A stretch of 64,000 bases of DNA. It comes from Hermodice carunculata (Eukaryota; Annelida; Polychaeta; Eunicida; Amphinomidae). The position numbers and the translations under genes are program-made. Shown here piece after piece: positions 1 to 11,654 of the stretch; position 1 is the stretch's first letter, and every line of letters starts with the position of its first letter. The notes below the pieces were generated by a model. The model had not been told where the DNA came from and made no database searches. It worked only from the letters and a program-made list of their open reading frames with translations. The DNA lies in contig OZ026615.1 of the NCBI GenBank assembly GCA_964020975.1, positions 76,886,709-76,950,708 on the forward strand, in the 5' to 3' direction.

Positions 1-56
1 ATCCGTACTAACTCTATGTCCCCTTATGCCACCTTTGACGGCAGTGGACAATCAAC
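1..56. repeat. End fragment of a dispersed hairpin-ended repeat
   Basis: CTATGTCCCCTTATGCCACC at the window start matches the right end of the repeat at 9195-9412 (TATATGTCCCCCTATATCACC). The element presumably continues to the left of the window. Confidence 0.55.
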
Positions 57-687
57 TTCTGTTATTAAAGCAGACAGATTTCTTCAAGTGTGCATTTTTA
101 TCCAGTCCCGAGAGTGTCCATGCAATACAAGTTCTACTATGGTTGTCCTTTCACAAGAGACTGACTCCTCATTTACCATCATCTCATGTCATTTCATAAT
201 TGTAATGAAAAAGAGCCTTCAAAGAAGATAACCCTCAGGTACCCATGTTTTCTTTTATTCCTATAATTAATTTGATACTGCCACACAGATTTAACCTAAC
301 TGCTTTTTTCTTAAGTCCATGTTAATAACTGAAGCATTACCTACCATGCAATGCAAAAACCAATGACCAGCATTATCAGCACAGTCAAGAATCAATTAAA
401 TCTGAAAATCTGTGAAACAAATCCTAAAATATTATTCAGACACCAATTTGGACTTGACCTTCAAATAATTTAACAAATTCATAAAAAATTGTAAACAATC
501 AGAGGCAGGCACTTTTACAGCCAGATGGACAGATGTATGGCTAGACCACACAGGGGATGTTAATACCCTCCAGTACTTAATGTGCCTAGGGTAAATACAT
601 ACATGTACTTATGGTAATACCTATTCTACATCACCTACATTGTAACACATGTGTATTTCAAAGGTAATATGGTGACTCTCCTGATGG
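57..687. other. No recognisable feature
   Basis: A+T-rich DNA without a convincing reading frame, repeat unit or structured element. Confidence 0.5.
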
Positions 688-805
688 CAAAGGCCAGTGG
701 TTTGTGCAGTGCCAAGAAAGTCATGCTACAGCTACCTTAGCAACAGGTACAGCATGGCATGCAAACATGCAACGGGATGCAGAACCAACTGACTTAATGA
801 CCAGG
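688..805. mobile_element. Degenerate family-B palindromic relic
   Basis: Contains GGCCAGTGGTTTGTGCAGTG, AGTCATGCTACAGCT, then a matching inverted arm (AGCATGGCATGC..., GAACCAACTGACTTAATG). It follows the order of the central palindrome of family B at 5307-5557 but with many substitutions. Confidence 0.5.
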
Positions 806-1169
806 CTGTAGGGGGCTCAATGAAACCTCCCAAGAATGGAAACTGCAAGATTTATATCAAGCTTACTTATATACACATAATAACCATGGACTGGTATGTC
901 TATACTTTACTCTCATTGGATGATCTAACCACTTCACTTGCCATACATATACAATTCATCTTTAAAAAATCTCCCTTGCATAATTCATTATAATCCAATA
1001 AGAGAAAGAATACATCTCTGAAACAAAAAATAGAAAAATAAAATAAATGCATCTTTATTACTGGCATTGAAAAAAATCTTTTGTGATAAAGACCATTTCC
1101 ATCAAATGAGCAATACTTGTCATATGTGAATGAATTAGTCAAAGCAACAGACAGAATTTCAGAGAATGG

Positions 1170-1525
1170 CATGAGTGACTTAGTCAAAGTAACAGAAAGA
1201 ATGGCAGAGAGCGTGACTTAGTCAAAGTAACAGACTGAATAGCAAAGAGAGCATAAGTGACTTAGTCAAAGAAGCAGACAAAATGGCAGAGGGCATCAGT
1301 GATTTAGTCAAAGTAACACACAGAATGGCAAAGACAGCATAAGTGACTTAGTCAAAGTAACAGACAAAATGGGAGAGAGCATAAGTGACTTAGTCAAAGT
1401 AGCAAAGGCAGCATACGTTATGTGGTCGACCTAAAAGATGGAGTGAGAAAAAGAACATGAGTGACTTAGTCAAAGTAACAGAGAGAATGGCAAAGCGAGC
1501 ACAAGTGACCAAGTCAACGATTTTA
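1170..1525. repeat. Minisatellite, unit about 42 bp
   Basis: Eight or nine imperfect units built around GTGACTTAGTCAAAGTAACA, then a GAATGGCA(A/G)AGA-type segment. Unit starts are at 1174, 1213, 1257, 1299, 1343 and 1384, so spacing is 39-44 bp. A disrupted stretch near 1400-1460 separates the last units. Confidence 0.85.
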
Positions 1526-2008
1526 AGGCTGTGAACATGCTGCATAGTTTCCCCCAAGGTGGCATTGATAAATTCATTTGGCTCCTGAAGCCTTGAATTT
1601 TTAAAATTTTTGTATTGAATATGACAATAGTGAATACTTAAAGTACAGGTTTAGACATAGACTGGGTTGGAGACGGAGTGCTGAATTTTTTTTTTTTGTT
1701 CAGACCAACTGGCAGGATGTGGCACTATTGCAGCGGTAACATACAGGATGGTAAAGAGATCGTGGTGATGTCACATTGGTTTCCTGTGACAGCTGATAGG
1801 GCCCTGGTGGTGTGGTAAAAAATGAGCAGAGCAGTCTTGTCTGACAGATAAACAGTGAAGTAATGACAGCCTCAGTGATTGGGACAAAGTAAAGTACGGT
1901 AAAGAAAGCACACGTGACTTGATCGAAGTGGCTTCTTCCGCAAGATGTCGAGTGTGGCGTAGAGATCAGAAATGATATGGTCACAGCTTTTTTCTTTGGT
2001 GATACCGT

Positions 2009-2185
2009 TGCACCTGCAATTAAAGACCACTGCCATGACAGACCACTCGGCTTTTCTGACTATATTTCTGATGGCACAGCAATCTATATTCTTTGTAACT
2101 AAACCTGCAATTTAAGATCATCTGCCATATGTGATCACTTTTTCGGTTGGTCAAAGTAGTGGTCCTAAATGGCAGATACTACAGA
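2009..2185 (-). mobile_element. TA-flanked short DNA-element relic (CAGTGGAACCT type)
   Basis: Contains ACCTGCAATTAAAGACCAC, later AATTTAAGATCATCTGCC and GGTCCTAAATGGCAG. These correspond to parts of the better-preserved copy at 25977-26145. Ends are degraded. Confidence 0.5.
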
Positions 2186-2218
2186 ATGATACAGTAAAAA
2201 AGCATAGATTAACATTTG

Positions 2219-2430
2219 AACCCTTTCCCCCTGATTTTAGACTGAGTCCACAGCTTTCCTTGGCATGGGTTACACACGTAGTGCCCAACCCTTGCCAAGG
2301 AAAGCTGTTGACCTGGGACATGTGATCTGGATAGGTCTCCTCTACAATTCTCAGTCAAACTGTTTTCCATAACTGTTGAAATTAGTTAAAAACACCGAAG
2401 CAGACATTTGACCACCAGCCAGTTTGACTC
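2219..2430 (+). mobile_element. Family-A palindromic MITE (TTAA type)
   Basis: Family A reads, in + orientation: CCCTTTCCCCCTGAATTAAGAC-type left end, an inverted pair CAACAGCTTTCCTTGGCATG ... CATGCCAAGGAAAGCTGTTG, then CTCAGTCAAACTGTTTTTCA, GCAGACGACATTTGACCACC, and an end AGTTTAAGGGGGAAAGGTTA. This copy keeps the left end and palindrome; its right end is lost after CCAGCCAGTTTGACTCC. Confidence 0.8.
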
Positions 2431-2672
2431 CACAGATCAGCCACTGAACCCAGGTTGCATGTACCAGTGATAAATATGTATCTGCTGTACACATTTATAT
2501 CCCACACACTCACATCACTTAAATCCATGATTCCATTCTTCCAGCCTGTGATTTATTCTTCAGTGATTTCAGTTAATGTCCTGCTTATTTTACTCTGTCT
2601 TTGAGACTGTTTGCTACAGCTGGACTTATAACATTTGATGTGTTCTATTTGGTCTGTACAAAAATTAAAAAT

Positions 2673-2765
2673 TCAAGGGATACAGTAGGATTTGAACCTG
2701 GATGGCTCTGGACAAGTGTGTCATTTGAACAGGCTGTCTTAACCATTACGCCATTGGGTCAAGTT
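2673..2765 (-). mobile_element. tRNA-derived SINE head
   Basis: On the minus strand, TGGCGTAATGG (2753-2743) matches the polymerase III A box and GGTTCAAATCC (2698-2688) the B box, about 45 bp apart. The flanks do not form an acceptor stem and no proper anticodon arm is seen, so it is a tRNA-like promoter of a SINE or a tRNA pseudogene rather than a working tRNA. The rest of the SINE body, towards lower coordinates, is not recognisable. Confidence 0.65.
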
Positions 2766-2871
2766 GAACTGAACAACCCTTTTCTTAGTGTTGCTCAAAC
2801 TACTGGTGCATGTAAGGAGACGTTACTACATGAGTGCATGGGAGGTTAGAAAGTATAGTCCAATGCTGGTT

Positions 2872-3156
2872 CTATGAATGTTGAAGAAGGAGAAATTCAA
2901 AGTATGAACCAATGTTATTTTCCTAAAGTCATAGAGATACAGCATGGTTTAAAAAGGACACTGTTTCTAGGAATGTTGCAGAAGGAGAAATTCAAAGTAT
3001 GAACCAATGTTATTTTCCTAAAATCATAGAGAAATACAATGGTTTAAAAAGGACACTGTTTCTAGGAATGTTGAAGAACGAGAAATTCAAGGTATGAACC
3101 AATTTTATTTTCCTAAAATGATACAGAAACAGCACAGTTTAAAAAGGACACACCAC
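2872..3156. repeat. Three tandem 95-bp units
   Basis: GAATGTTGAAGAAGGAGAAA recurs at 2876, 2971 and 3066, each followed by TTCAAAGTATGAACCAATG, TTATTTTCCTAAA and TTTAAAAAGGACAC. Units differ by a few substitutions; the spacing is exactly 95 bp. Confidence 0.9.
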
Positions 3157-3740
3157 TCATAAGTCATTGGTTCTTGTGTCAGAAGCAGTAATGAACAGTA
3201 ACACAAGAAGTGTGGGGCAGTTTGTTATTTATTATGACATGAGCCGATACGTACTAGTAGTGATACGTACTAGTAGTGCTCATTAGCAGAGAAGCCCACG
3301 TACCCCCATGCAGTATATAATATCTGTTTTCATGCATAATTCATGCTGACAAAATAAATCCTAATTGGATAATGTGATGTACATTGTGTCGGAACTCTTA
3401 CAATAAATCTTAGTTTCTTCATTTGACAACAGAAACATTATTGCTTCCTACCTAAGTGCTATCCTTGCAGGTGTATCATGCTAACAATACATGGAGTGGG
3501 CAGGTATGAATTATAAAACAGATTAATTTCACACCTGCTGCCAATCACCTGTAAATGTCAGTCTTCCAAAAGCAAAATTTATAAGGACAGCTTGTGGCAT
3601 AATGGCTACAGTAAAGTTTTCTGGGCTAATCATGACAAGTGGGATGATCAATTTATTTTTCTCACCAGGATTTAATTTCCTATTCACAACAGGATGCATC
3701 ATGAAAACACATACCTAGATATGAAAACATGCCGACCTTT
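3157..3740. other. No gene seen; one 16-bp exact tandem duplication
   Basis: The 16-mer GATACGTACTAGTAGT occurs twice in a row near 3246-3277. Otherwise unremarkable A+T-rich DNA. Confidence 0.5.
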
Positions 3741-3742
3741 CC

Positions 3743-3870
3743 TTTAACTCATTTCCTTCCAGTGCCTCATTCTCATCATATTTTTCCCAAGATTTAAGAC
3801 AAAAATTGCACATTCATATTTTTCACATGAAGACTTTTACTCAAATGCCAACATGCCTAGTTTAGCATGG
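3743..3870 (-). mobile_element. Family-B half copy
   Basis: TTAACTCATTTCCTTCCAGT followed by AGATTTAAGAC, TTGCACATTCATATTTTTCA and CATGAAG matches the reverse complement of the right half of the family-B copy at 59376-59611. The palindrome is missing or eroded. Confidence 0.6.
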
Positions 3871-3945
3871 TGCTTCAGCTGTTTTTTTTTTTTGTGGTAG
3901 CCAGAACATAATGCCCAGCAAAACAAATGACATTGACCAAGATCT

Positions 3946-4178
3946 TTATCTCGTTCCCATTTAAACTGGTACAAACTGGATGGTGGTCAAATGTCGTCTG
4001 CTTCCATGTTTTTGACTGATTTCAACAGTGATGAAAAACAGTTTGAGAACTGTACATGAGACCTTTCCTGGTAAGGTGCTCTGGGTCAACAGCTTTCCTT
4101 GGCGTGAATTGGGTGCTAAGTGCCCAACCTGCACCAGGCTGTTGACTTAGTCTTAATTTGAGAGGGCAATGGTTAAAA
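3946..4178 (-). mobile_element. Family-A MITE, reverse orientation
   Basis: Begins TTATCTCGTTCCCATTTAAA, contains GTGGTCAAATGTCGTCTGC, the palindrome CAACAGCTTTCCTTGGCGTG / CACCAGGCTGTTGAC, and ends GGCAATGGTTAA with TTAA at 4175-4178. Confidence 0.8.
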
Positions 4179-4261
4179 CTCTAGCACGGGGTGAGTTCAC
4201 CCTTTGTGGACTGGGTTACGATTTTGTCCACAGCTGTCTGCTCTTTCATCCTCTGCATATC

Positions 4262-4416
4262 AGCCACAGCCAGACGTTGGTCAAATGGCATCTGCTACTT
4301 TTATCATTTTGACTAATTCCAACAGCAATGAATGAGAATTGCATAAGATAATATGCCCCAGATCAAATGTATGGATTAGAAGCTTAATGCCCAACCCATG
4401 CCAAGGAAAGCTGTTG
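4262..4416 (-). mobile_element. Family-A MITE, partial
   Basis: TTGGTCAAATGGCATCTGC, then CCCAACCCATGCCAAGGAAA. Only one palindrome arm is left. It lies between two longer copies of the same family. Confidence 0.65.
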
Positions 4417-4544
4417 ACGCATATGTTAAAATCAATCTAAAATCAAGAGGCTGTTTGGACCCAGCTGTCTCCGTACAAAGAGTAAGCCACCATAGCCTTG
4501 TTCAATTTTGCTTTTACAAGAAAAATAACACAGTGTTTGACCTC

Positions 4545-4784
4545 TTAATCCTTCCCACCTGAACCAACCAAAAATGGCCAGCAGTAAAATGTTGTCTGCT
4601 TCAATGTTTTTGATTAATTTCAAAAGTAATGAAAAATAATTTGAGTGAGCCTGGAAGAAAAGATCTGTGAAGACACCCCCTCCCTCACAGCAACAGCTTT
4701 CCTTGGTGTGGGTTGAGTGCTTAGTGTCCAGTCGACACCAAGGAAAGCTATTGACTCAGTCTTAATTCAAGGGGAAAAGGTTAA
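4545..4784 (-). mobile_element. Family-A MITE with TTAA at both ends
   Basis: 240 bp from TTAATCCTTCCCACC to GGGGAAAAGGTTAA, with TTAA at 4545-4548 and 4781-4784. Internal palindrome CAACAGCTTTCCTTGGTGTG / CACCAAGGAAAGCTATTGAC. This is one of the clearest boundary examples. TTAA target duplication with CCYTTT-type ends is characteristic of the piggyBac superfamily; assignment is inferred because no transposase is present. Confidence 0.82.
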
Positions 4785-5306
4785 AGGTCAAAGTGCAAGG
4801 TTACTCATTAGCATGACAGCCATAGCTGTCACTACGCACAGTCCCAGTAGTGTTTTGTGGTGGCACATTGTTGTATATGAATTTGGTTGTCCTTTGGTTG
4901 CCTTGTGTGCTATTGTTGTCTATGTAGCTGGAACTCTGTTCACGTAAATATGACTTTAATTTCCAGCCAAAATCTCTGACCCTTTCACTATAGCAACGAT
5001 GCCAGTCACCTATCATGATAGAGGTATGCTGACCAAAACCCAGGTTGTGTCTAGGCCCAATTTTTGTTAAAACAAAGAATGTTCAATTCCAAACACATCA
5101 AGACCCTTCCTCATTAGCAAGCTCAGTGTGTATTTGGGTAACAAGACTGTGACTCTTTAAAACAGTTGATTTTATCCAATTTGCAAGTAGACAAGAGCAA
5201 CAGGCTTTGCAAGGCAGGATACAGGGATTGTCTGTCACATACGGGTACTTTCTTGTTGATCCATACAGGGCACAAGCAGTACCCTACATATTGAGGATGT
5301 GCCATA

Positions 5307-5557
5307 TTAACTTATTCCATACTATGATCACAGGCCTTGGTCAGTGGTTCTGGCACTGCCTGGCAAGTCATGCTGCAGTTGCCCTTGTGGCAGCTGCAGC
5401 ATGACTTGCCAGGCAGTGCCAGAACCACTGACTTAAGACTATAGGCATGTTGAAATTTGAATTAAAGCTCTTTTCATGAAGAATTTAAATGTACAATTGT
5501 CGTCTTAAATCTAGGTAAATATACGGAAAAATCAGGGACTGGTATGGAATGAGTTAA
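5307..5557 (+). mobile_element. Family-B palindromic MITE with TTAA ends
   Basis: 251 bp flanked by TTAA (5307-5310 and 5554-5557), with ends CTTATTCCATAC and TGGTATGGAATGAG. The centre is a strong inverted repeat: GTCAGTGGTTCTGGCACTGC ... GCAGTGCCAGAACCACTGAC, including GGCAAGTCATGCTGCAG. Confidence 0.88.
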
Positions 5558-7390
5558 GGTCCGCTGTACTGACAAGCAAACAGGAGTTGCTATTCACAGC
5601 TCTGGTCATCAGGCAGGTTCTGTCTATACCCAAGTTGAACGCTATCCAATAAAGTCCACACAAAAATTCAGAAAACAAACTGAACAGTGATAAAGCTAAC
5701 AAATCTGACTTTGAAGGATATACTGATCACCAAATCACTGGCTTGACTGATGCAGACTGCAGGTCGCACTCTGAGACAAGCTATAATCCTGGGGCCAAGC
5801 AGCTGCACCAAGGGAAATGGAGAACAAATGTGGTGGATCTGCGATATGTAGACATAACCCATAGATTTACAGTGTAGCTGCAACTTGTCACTGAAGTTGC
5901 AGACGTACAGAATCTTTGTGCTACCAATAGATGTATACATCTGGCAGGCTGTCAGGGTTGTTTAATGAAAATGCGGCTGATGTGCAGATTGGTAATCATC
6001 AGTGTCACTGAGGAGCACTGGTAATCAGTGCTCTTAAGAGCAACACCTCCATGCTCAATATACATCAACAAGTCAAGCACACTGTATGGTTTCTTCTGTA
6101 CCTGAAGGCAATATAAACCCTGGAAACCGCCCATGAAGTCCCAAGAAATGCACAAACCCTTTTTCTCCCCCCCCCCCAACCAAAAACAAAAAACAAAAAA
6201 CAAAAAACAAAAAAAACATCGCTATGTGCATACACTTTGAAAACATGTCACCTCAATCCATTTGACAACTACCACAGATACCAGCTGCGTCTGTCTTGAA
6301 GGAAGCACCTCAACGTTTAACCATTCTACATTCCTAGATAATAGGTCTCTTCGTGGATCTACCACATTTCAACTTCATAAGAAACTGGCAACTAAGTAGT
6401 AAGGATTTGTGCGTGTGTTAATTTTGTTCCTGCAAGCTCTTCCGTGAAGCCAGCAGATAAACCTTTTCTCACAAAGAGGTTTTTACATAATGCAACTGAT
6501 CATGTTGAAGTTTGTGGCTGACAGGCCAGGTCTGTCATAAAAACATGTAGCACAAAGAGACGTTACATCAACCACGTCTTTTCCACAGCTACTTTCAAAG
6601 TCCAAGAGCTCTGAAGGATTTTACAGAAGATTTAAGTAGGTACACATACACAATGGAAAGGAGGACTGGGTTACATCCACTTGTCAATGTCTCTTTGATG
6701 CCTCATAACCTTTTTTTATCCAAACAACTGACACCAGTTGTCATCAGATAACAAGTCCACGGGGTGATTTCATTGAAAGGATGTCTTTCAGGGATTTGTT
6801 AAATTCCTTACCATCACATCATTATTGTTGAACACCAGTGTGTACACATTCGTCATAATCTTTAAGACCAAATGTAACTTCAATTGTAGCAAAATATCTT
6901 TTCTTTAAGTTCATAGATCTCCAAGATTTCTCATAAAGCAAATCAAAGATGAAGGACATGCAGATTTTAAGCATGGCTCACCAGAACACTTACAACTACA
7001 GTCATATCAGTTGTTTGCTGCGCTGATCTTCATTATTACAGCTGATTAGCCTGCAGCACAGTCCTTCTTCCACTGCCTGCCTGCCACTTGTTTAGTGATA
7101 TTGGTCAGCAGGGGGTCTGACCAAGGCCCTTTGGTCTTGTCTTCTAGTCTTTAAACTTATTGGTTAGGGATTCTTGCTGAAATTACTGGTGTCAATGGCA
7201 CAATAATCAAGTAATTTTTTACTTACTTATTTATCTATTTATTTTTTATTGATTAATTGATTGACTGATTGATCGATTCATTGATGTATTTATTTATTTT
7301 TTTTGTTTTTGTTTTCTTGTCTTTCCCCAAGTAAACACTGGTCATATTGATGTCTGGGCAAGAGGTTTTAACAATTATGACCATCAGTGT
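5558..7390. other. No gene recognised; simple-sequence stretches
   Basis: Mostly single-copy A+T-rich DNA. A CAAAAAA-type low-complexity run lies at 6169-6219 and a TTTA/GATT-rich cryptic simple repeat at 7209-7315. No frame shows protein-like composition. Confidence 0.5.
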
Positions 7391-7394
7391 TCAG

Positions 7395-7700
7395 ACGCTT
7401 GACCTTTAGCAAGTGTGTAAATGTTACTCATGACAACTGGCCAAAGCTTTTAGCAAGTGTGCTCTTCCTCCTGATGCCTGACCAAGGCTTCAGTGAAGTG
7501 TACTGTTCGCAATAATGCCTGACCAAGGCTTTTGGCAAGAGTACTGTTGCCCGTGATAAGAGATCGAGGCATTTTGCATGTGTACTGGTCCTCATGATAC
7601 CTGGCCAAGTGTTTAGTTTGTTTATTGTACATTCCTTACGATGTTTGACCAAGGCTTTTCAGGTCAGACAAGTATTTTGGTTTTCACGATGCCTCACCAT
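7395..7700. repeat. Degenerate minisatellite around CTGACCAAGGCTT
   Basis: TGCCTGACCAAGGCTT at about 7475 and 7517, and TTTGACCAAGGCTT near 7642, with further eroded units between (GCAAGTGT, GTACTG..CATGAT). Spacing is about 42 bp where measurable. Confidence 0.65.
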
Positions 7701-9194
7701 AAACTCTTGGTGGCTGTTCTACTGGTTATGGCTTCATGCCCTCCAATGATAAATGCTATACACACAAAAGATAGCTACACTAAACTAAGCCCCAGATTCT
7801 ATCCATTTGTTCCAAAAGATTACAAAGTGATTTGCTTTCCCAGCAGACAAAAGTCGATGAAGAATACATGGCACCCAGTCTGTTTACCCGTCCACAAAGT
7901 GACAGGAATCTATGAATGTGAGTCTTTCACCTCAGCTATAGCCTTTTTTGTTCCAGACCTTGTGACAACATAACACGTTAACGGTAAATCCCAGAGGGCT
8001 ACATGAAGGTAGCAGGCAGCTCATCAGTGTTAGAAGAACGTGTGCAATCGCCCCCTGAGAACTGGAGACTGGCGTGCTGACTTTGCGCACACAGCTATAA
8101 TTAAAGTATGGTCTGATGTCTCACCAGTCAGTGTGTGGTGGAACCTGGCCAAACAGAGCACTCCCGTAAACACCTGTGGTCTCCAATCCACAGTTGACCT
8201 ATTCCATTGAATTATAAATGCTATTACGAGTTATCAGACCATTGTCTCACCTGTCAATCAGCTGAGGGTAAGCCAATACACCTTGCAAAGAACCAAAGGG
8301 GGAGGGGGTGGAGGAGGAGACAATCATACTACGTAGACCAAACTATATGCAGTTTGTCTCTTTAAGTTGCCTGCAGAGCAGACCAATCTCCACGTTTTTT
8401 CCGATCCATTCAGTCTACCCTCTGGCTACACAATCACTGCTTAAGTGCTGGAAAAGTGAATCAATTTCTGACTGGCCTACTTTGGTTACCATGGTAACAG
8501 ACCACACTGCAACAGACCATGTCATCCACTTATTTACACATAACTGTATGTTTGCTCTATGTAGTATTTGATGCAATGCGTTTATGGGAAATGATTTTAT
8601 ACGTTGATGGCATGCAAAAACTTGTATGAAAGATAGTTCTCTGACCCTGCAAAATATTGAACATTTAATAAACTGCATATCTGTCACCTGCCGTCCGTAA
8701 TTTGAGACAAATATATGTCCACAGGGAACTCCAGCTAAGGTAGGATCCTCGCTGCACAATTTAATACCAACACAGATATGCCTGTATTATGTCCTTATCA
8801 TGACCTTGGCCATTAAATCTAGTTTACAAATATCCACCTGTTGGTAGTAGATATATCAGCAAAGTCACAAGTACTTGATTTTGTAATCTTGAGTTGACAA
8901 AATTATTGAATGTTTTGGCGTCAAAGTAAGTAAATGGGACTGAAAAGAAGGCTGGGCACTTAATGTTACAAATATGTGTACAGACCATTTTACACAATGT
9001 TTCTCAAGGAATATATTGGGGAGGGGGGTATAATAATTTTCTTAATCTGTAGATTCATCAAACATGTACAGTTTTTTCCTGAAAATCATACTATATATCC
9101 AAAGGATGTCCCCCACCACATTATGTGTTGTAAACATGGTTTTGGAGAAGAAGTAAAAAATGTGAGTTACCACAGCAATCCACATTCACTTACA
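7701..9194. other. No gene recognised
   Basis: No convincing coding frame. Part of 8440-8510 (GCTGGAAAAGTGAATCA ... GGTTACCATGGTAACA) resembles 31535-31595 (TTGGAAAAGTGACTCA ... GGTTACTCTGGTAACA), suggesting an old dispersed repeat. Confidence 0.45.
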
Positions 9195-9412
9195 TAGTAA
9201 TCTTGACGTCCTTGACGTCAAGGTCCCCCACAGTCAATCTTAGCCAAAGGGTTGACCTAGATGCATACTCTGACCAGCTTTGAAGGCAATTGAATAATAA
9301 AGTGGAAAGTTATCCGCCAAGATGGACATGATGGACGTGACGGACAAACAGACACAGCTCCTACCCCTACTATATGTCCCCCTATATCACCTTTGGTGGC
9401 GGGGGACACAAT
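9195..9412 (+). mobile_element. Non-autonomous repeat ending in a GGACGGAC tract and hairpin
   Basis: A GGACATGATGGACGTGACGG tract is followed by the hairpin TGTCCCCC (9375-9382) / GGGGGACA (9401-9408). It has the same right end as the fragment at 1-56. Structure resembles pearl/Helentron-type elements; the left end is approximate. Confidence 0.55.
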
Positions 9413-10185
9413 GCACTGGCTAACTGGCAACATATAGGGCTAAAATATAATATCTTTTTTTTTCTATTGCCATATCTGCTGAGTTCATGTACATTTGAAC
9501 TTGAGAGAATTTTCACTCAAAAAACAAAACAAAAATATGCATGCCCAGTTAAAAGCTTTTGCCATTGCCCATCAATATTTAACAACATTTTCACATGCTC
9601 ATTATATATAAGGGACATCTTTAAGTAACCAGCATAAGATTGGCATATGCCTTGTTCCCCTGAGTATGCCAAGGAGATGAATGCGTATAACTTTTACCAG
9701 GCATTGATCCACCTGCAGGAAGCCATACTCATTCAGTGTGGCATTCACACAGAAGATGTACAGTTCCCAGGCCTCTTCCTTGGGGAAGCTCAAAACTCAG
9801 GTAAAGTGGTCACCCACATTTTGGCATAAAAATTCTCACATTGCACAACTGGGAATACCACGGTCCCTGTCACAATAGACAATCCCTTCTGCAACAAACA
9901 AGAACAGTCTTCACCAATATGGGTCCTGTGACTTTGAACATGAGGTCAAGGTCACAAAAATGTAATCATGTCAAGAAATATTGTCAAGGTACAATTGAGA
10001 TAAATTTCAACTTGATGTGGACTGTGAATCATGGGATGTCTTGCTCACAAGGATGCTGCTATGGACGGACTGTATGACAGTTACACGAACAGTCGAAAAA
10101 AAAAAAAAAAAAAACAGAAAACAATATTTCCCCCCCCCCAACTTCATTCACAGGGGGTACAAAAAGTGATGTTTCATGATGTTTG
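9413..10185. other. No gene recognised; poly(A) and C runs
   Basis: An A-run near 10097-10114 and a C-run near 10131-10139 interrupt otherwise unremarkable sequence. Text near 9930-9970 (GACTTTGAACATGAGGTCAA GG...) recalls the 145-bp array near 50-51 kb and may be a lone relative. Confidence 0.4.
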
Positions 10186-10818
10186 GTCTGTCATGACAGG
10201 TAGATTAACAGAGGAAGTATAGGCCTTGGGAATCTGTAAACTGGTCTGTCATGACAGGTAGATTAACAGGGGAAGTATACGCCTTGGGAATCTGTAAACT
10301 TGTCTCTCATGACATGTAGATTAACAGGGGAAGTATATGCCTTGGGAATCTGTAAACTGGTCTCTCATGACAGGTAGATTAACAGGGGAAGTATACGCCT
10401 TGGGAATCTGTAAACTGGTCTCTCGTGACAGTTAGATTAACAGGGGAAGTACTGTAAATTGCTTTAATTTCCCTGTATTCCTATTTTTGCTTATTTTGCG
10501 GACGGCACAAAACCATGAAAATAAAAACACATTGAAACAACACTTTAACATTGTTTGAGTTGGAATTATGCCAAAAATAGTGAAATCAAAACAACAGTGA
10601 TATGTTAAAAATGCGAAAACCGTGACAATTTAAATGCACGAAAATAAAGCAATTTAGAGTACATGACTTGGGAATCTGCAAAGTGGTCTCTCATGACAAG
10701 TAGATTAACATGGGAAGTATATGACTTGGGAATCTGCAAAGCAGTCTCTCATGACAGGTAGATTAACGTCAGAAGTCTATGACTTGGGAATCTGCAAAGT
10801 GGTCTCTCATGACAGGGT
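10186..10818. repeat. 58-bp minisatellite, split by an inserted MITE
   Basis: Units GTCTCTCATGACAGGTAGAT / TAACAGGGGAAGTATACGCC / TTGGGAATCTGTAAACTG. Five units lie left of 10452 and about three more diverged units right of 10659. A related lone unit occurs at 16915-16990. Confidence 0.9.
10452..10659. mobile_element. 208-bp TA-flanked MITE nested in the 58-bp array (family C)
   Basis: Ends CTGTAAATTGCTTTAATTT and, inverted, CTCTAAATTGCTTTATTTT, flanked by TA at 10450-10451 and 10660-10661. Intact neighbouring units read GGGGAAGTATA at this point, giving the pre-insertion site. TA duplication fits Tc1/mariner-type elements. Confidence 0.88.
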
Positions 10819-11654
10819 GGTTTGGGATCACCTGGTCTCTTGTGACAAGGAATAATGTAACAGTATTGGTTTAGGGGTCACTGTGGTGGGCAAAACCATA
10901 CACCCACAACACCATGCATGTCACGGATGGTTAAGGACTCTTAGAACACTATACCAGGACTCAGCTGGCTTATAAAGTCACATAAAATGTGCACTTAGTA
11001 CATCTCCGTAAAAAGACACGTCGATTCACTCAGCTCAGCAAACCTGTAAAGGCAAAACTGTCAGCAGTTTTTGCATTAGTTCTTACAGCATAACTTGTCA
11101 ACCAATACAAAAACCACAGACTGTAATGTGTTGGTGGCTGAATGTGTATCCTGGCCCTGTTATCAAAAAGTCCCTTCACTTCAATAGAATAAAAGGCTTT
11201 TGACTTAAACTTTGATGTAGAAATGTGAGACAGATTAAGCAATCCCATCCTTCATAGCCACACAATTACATCCAGCTTTCAATTAAACTTTGCATTTCTC
11301 AGAGGATCATTTTAAATGGCAAATCCATGGAAGTAGAACCAACTGATTAGAAAGCAAATCTGAAATAAAGATAGAGTTGTCTGCATCAGGCTCTTGTGTG
11401 CACACAAAAGTGATTACATTGTGTCAGTGATTACAAATCATTATGGTGTACAATCCAAGAGATATTATTACAATGACAAAATGATACGAGGAGTTGCAAA
11501 GGCAATTATTTGCCTTTTTTCTTTTTATTTGCAGAGTTACTGAAAGGCCAGCTTTGGTGAAGCAAATTGTCTGTGTGAATATTCTTGCTATTCATATCAA
11601 ATAACCATGGCTTAAGTTAATGGGACAGTCCTGATATACTATGTACTTTGCATG
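10819..11654. other. No gene recognised
   Basis: A+T-rich, no protein-like frame and no clear repeat. Confidence 0.5.

Noticed and set aside
2673-2765. Functional tRNA gene
   Set aside because: A and B boxes are present but no acceptor stem or anticodon arm folds.
8415-8759. 114-codon minus-strand frame
   Set aside because: Composition is not convincing and part lies in an old dispersed repeat shared with 31.5 kb.
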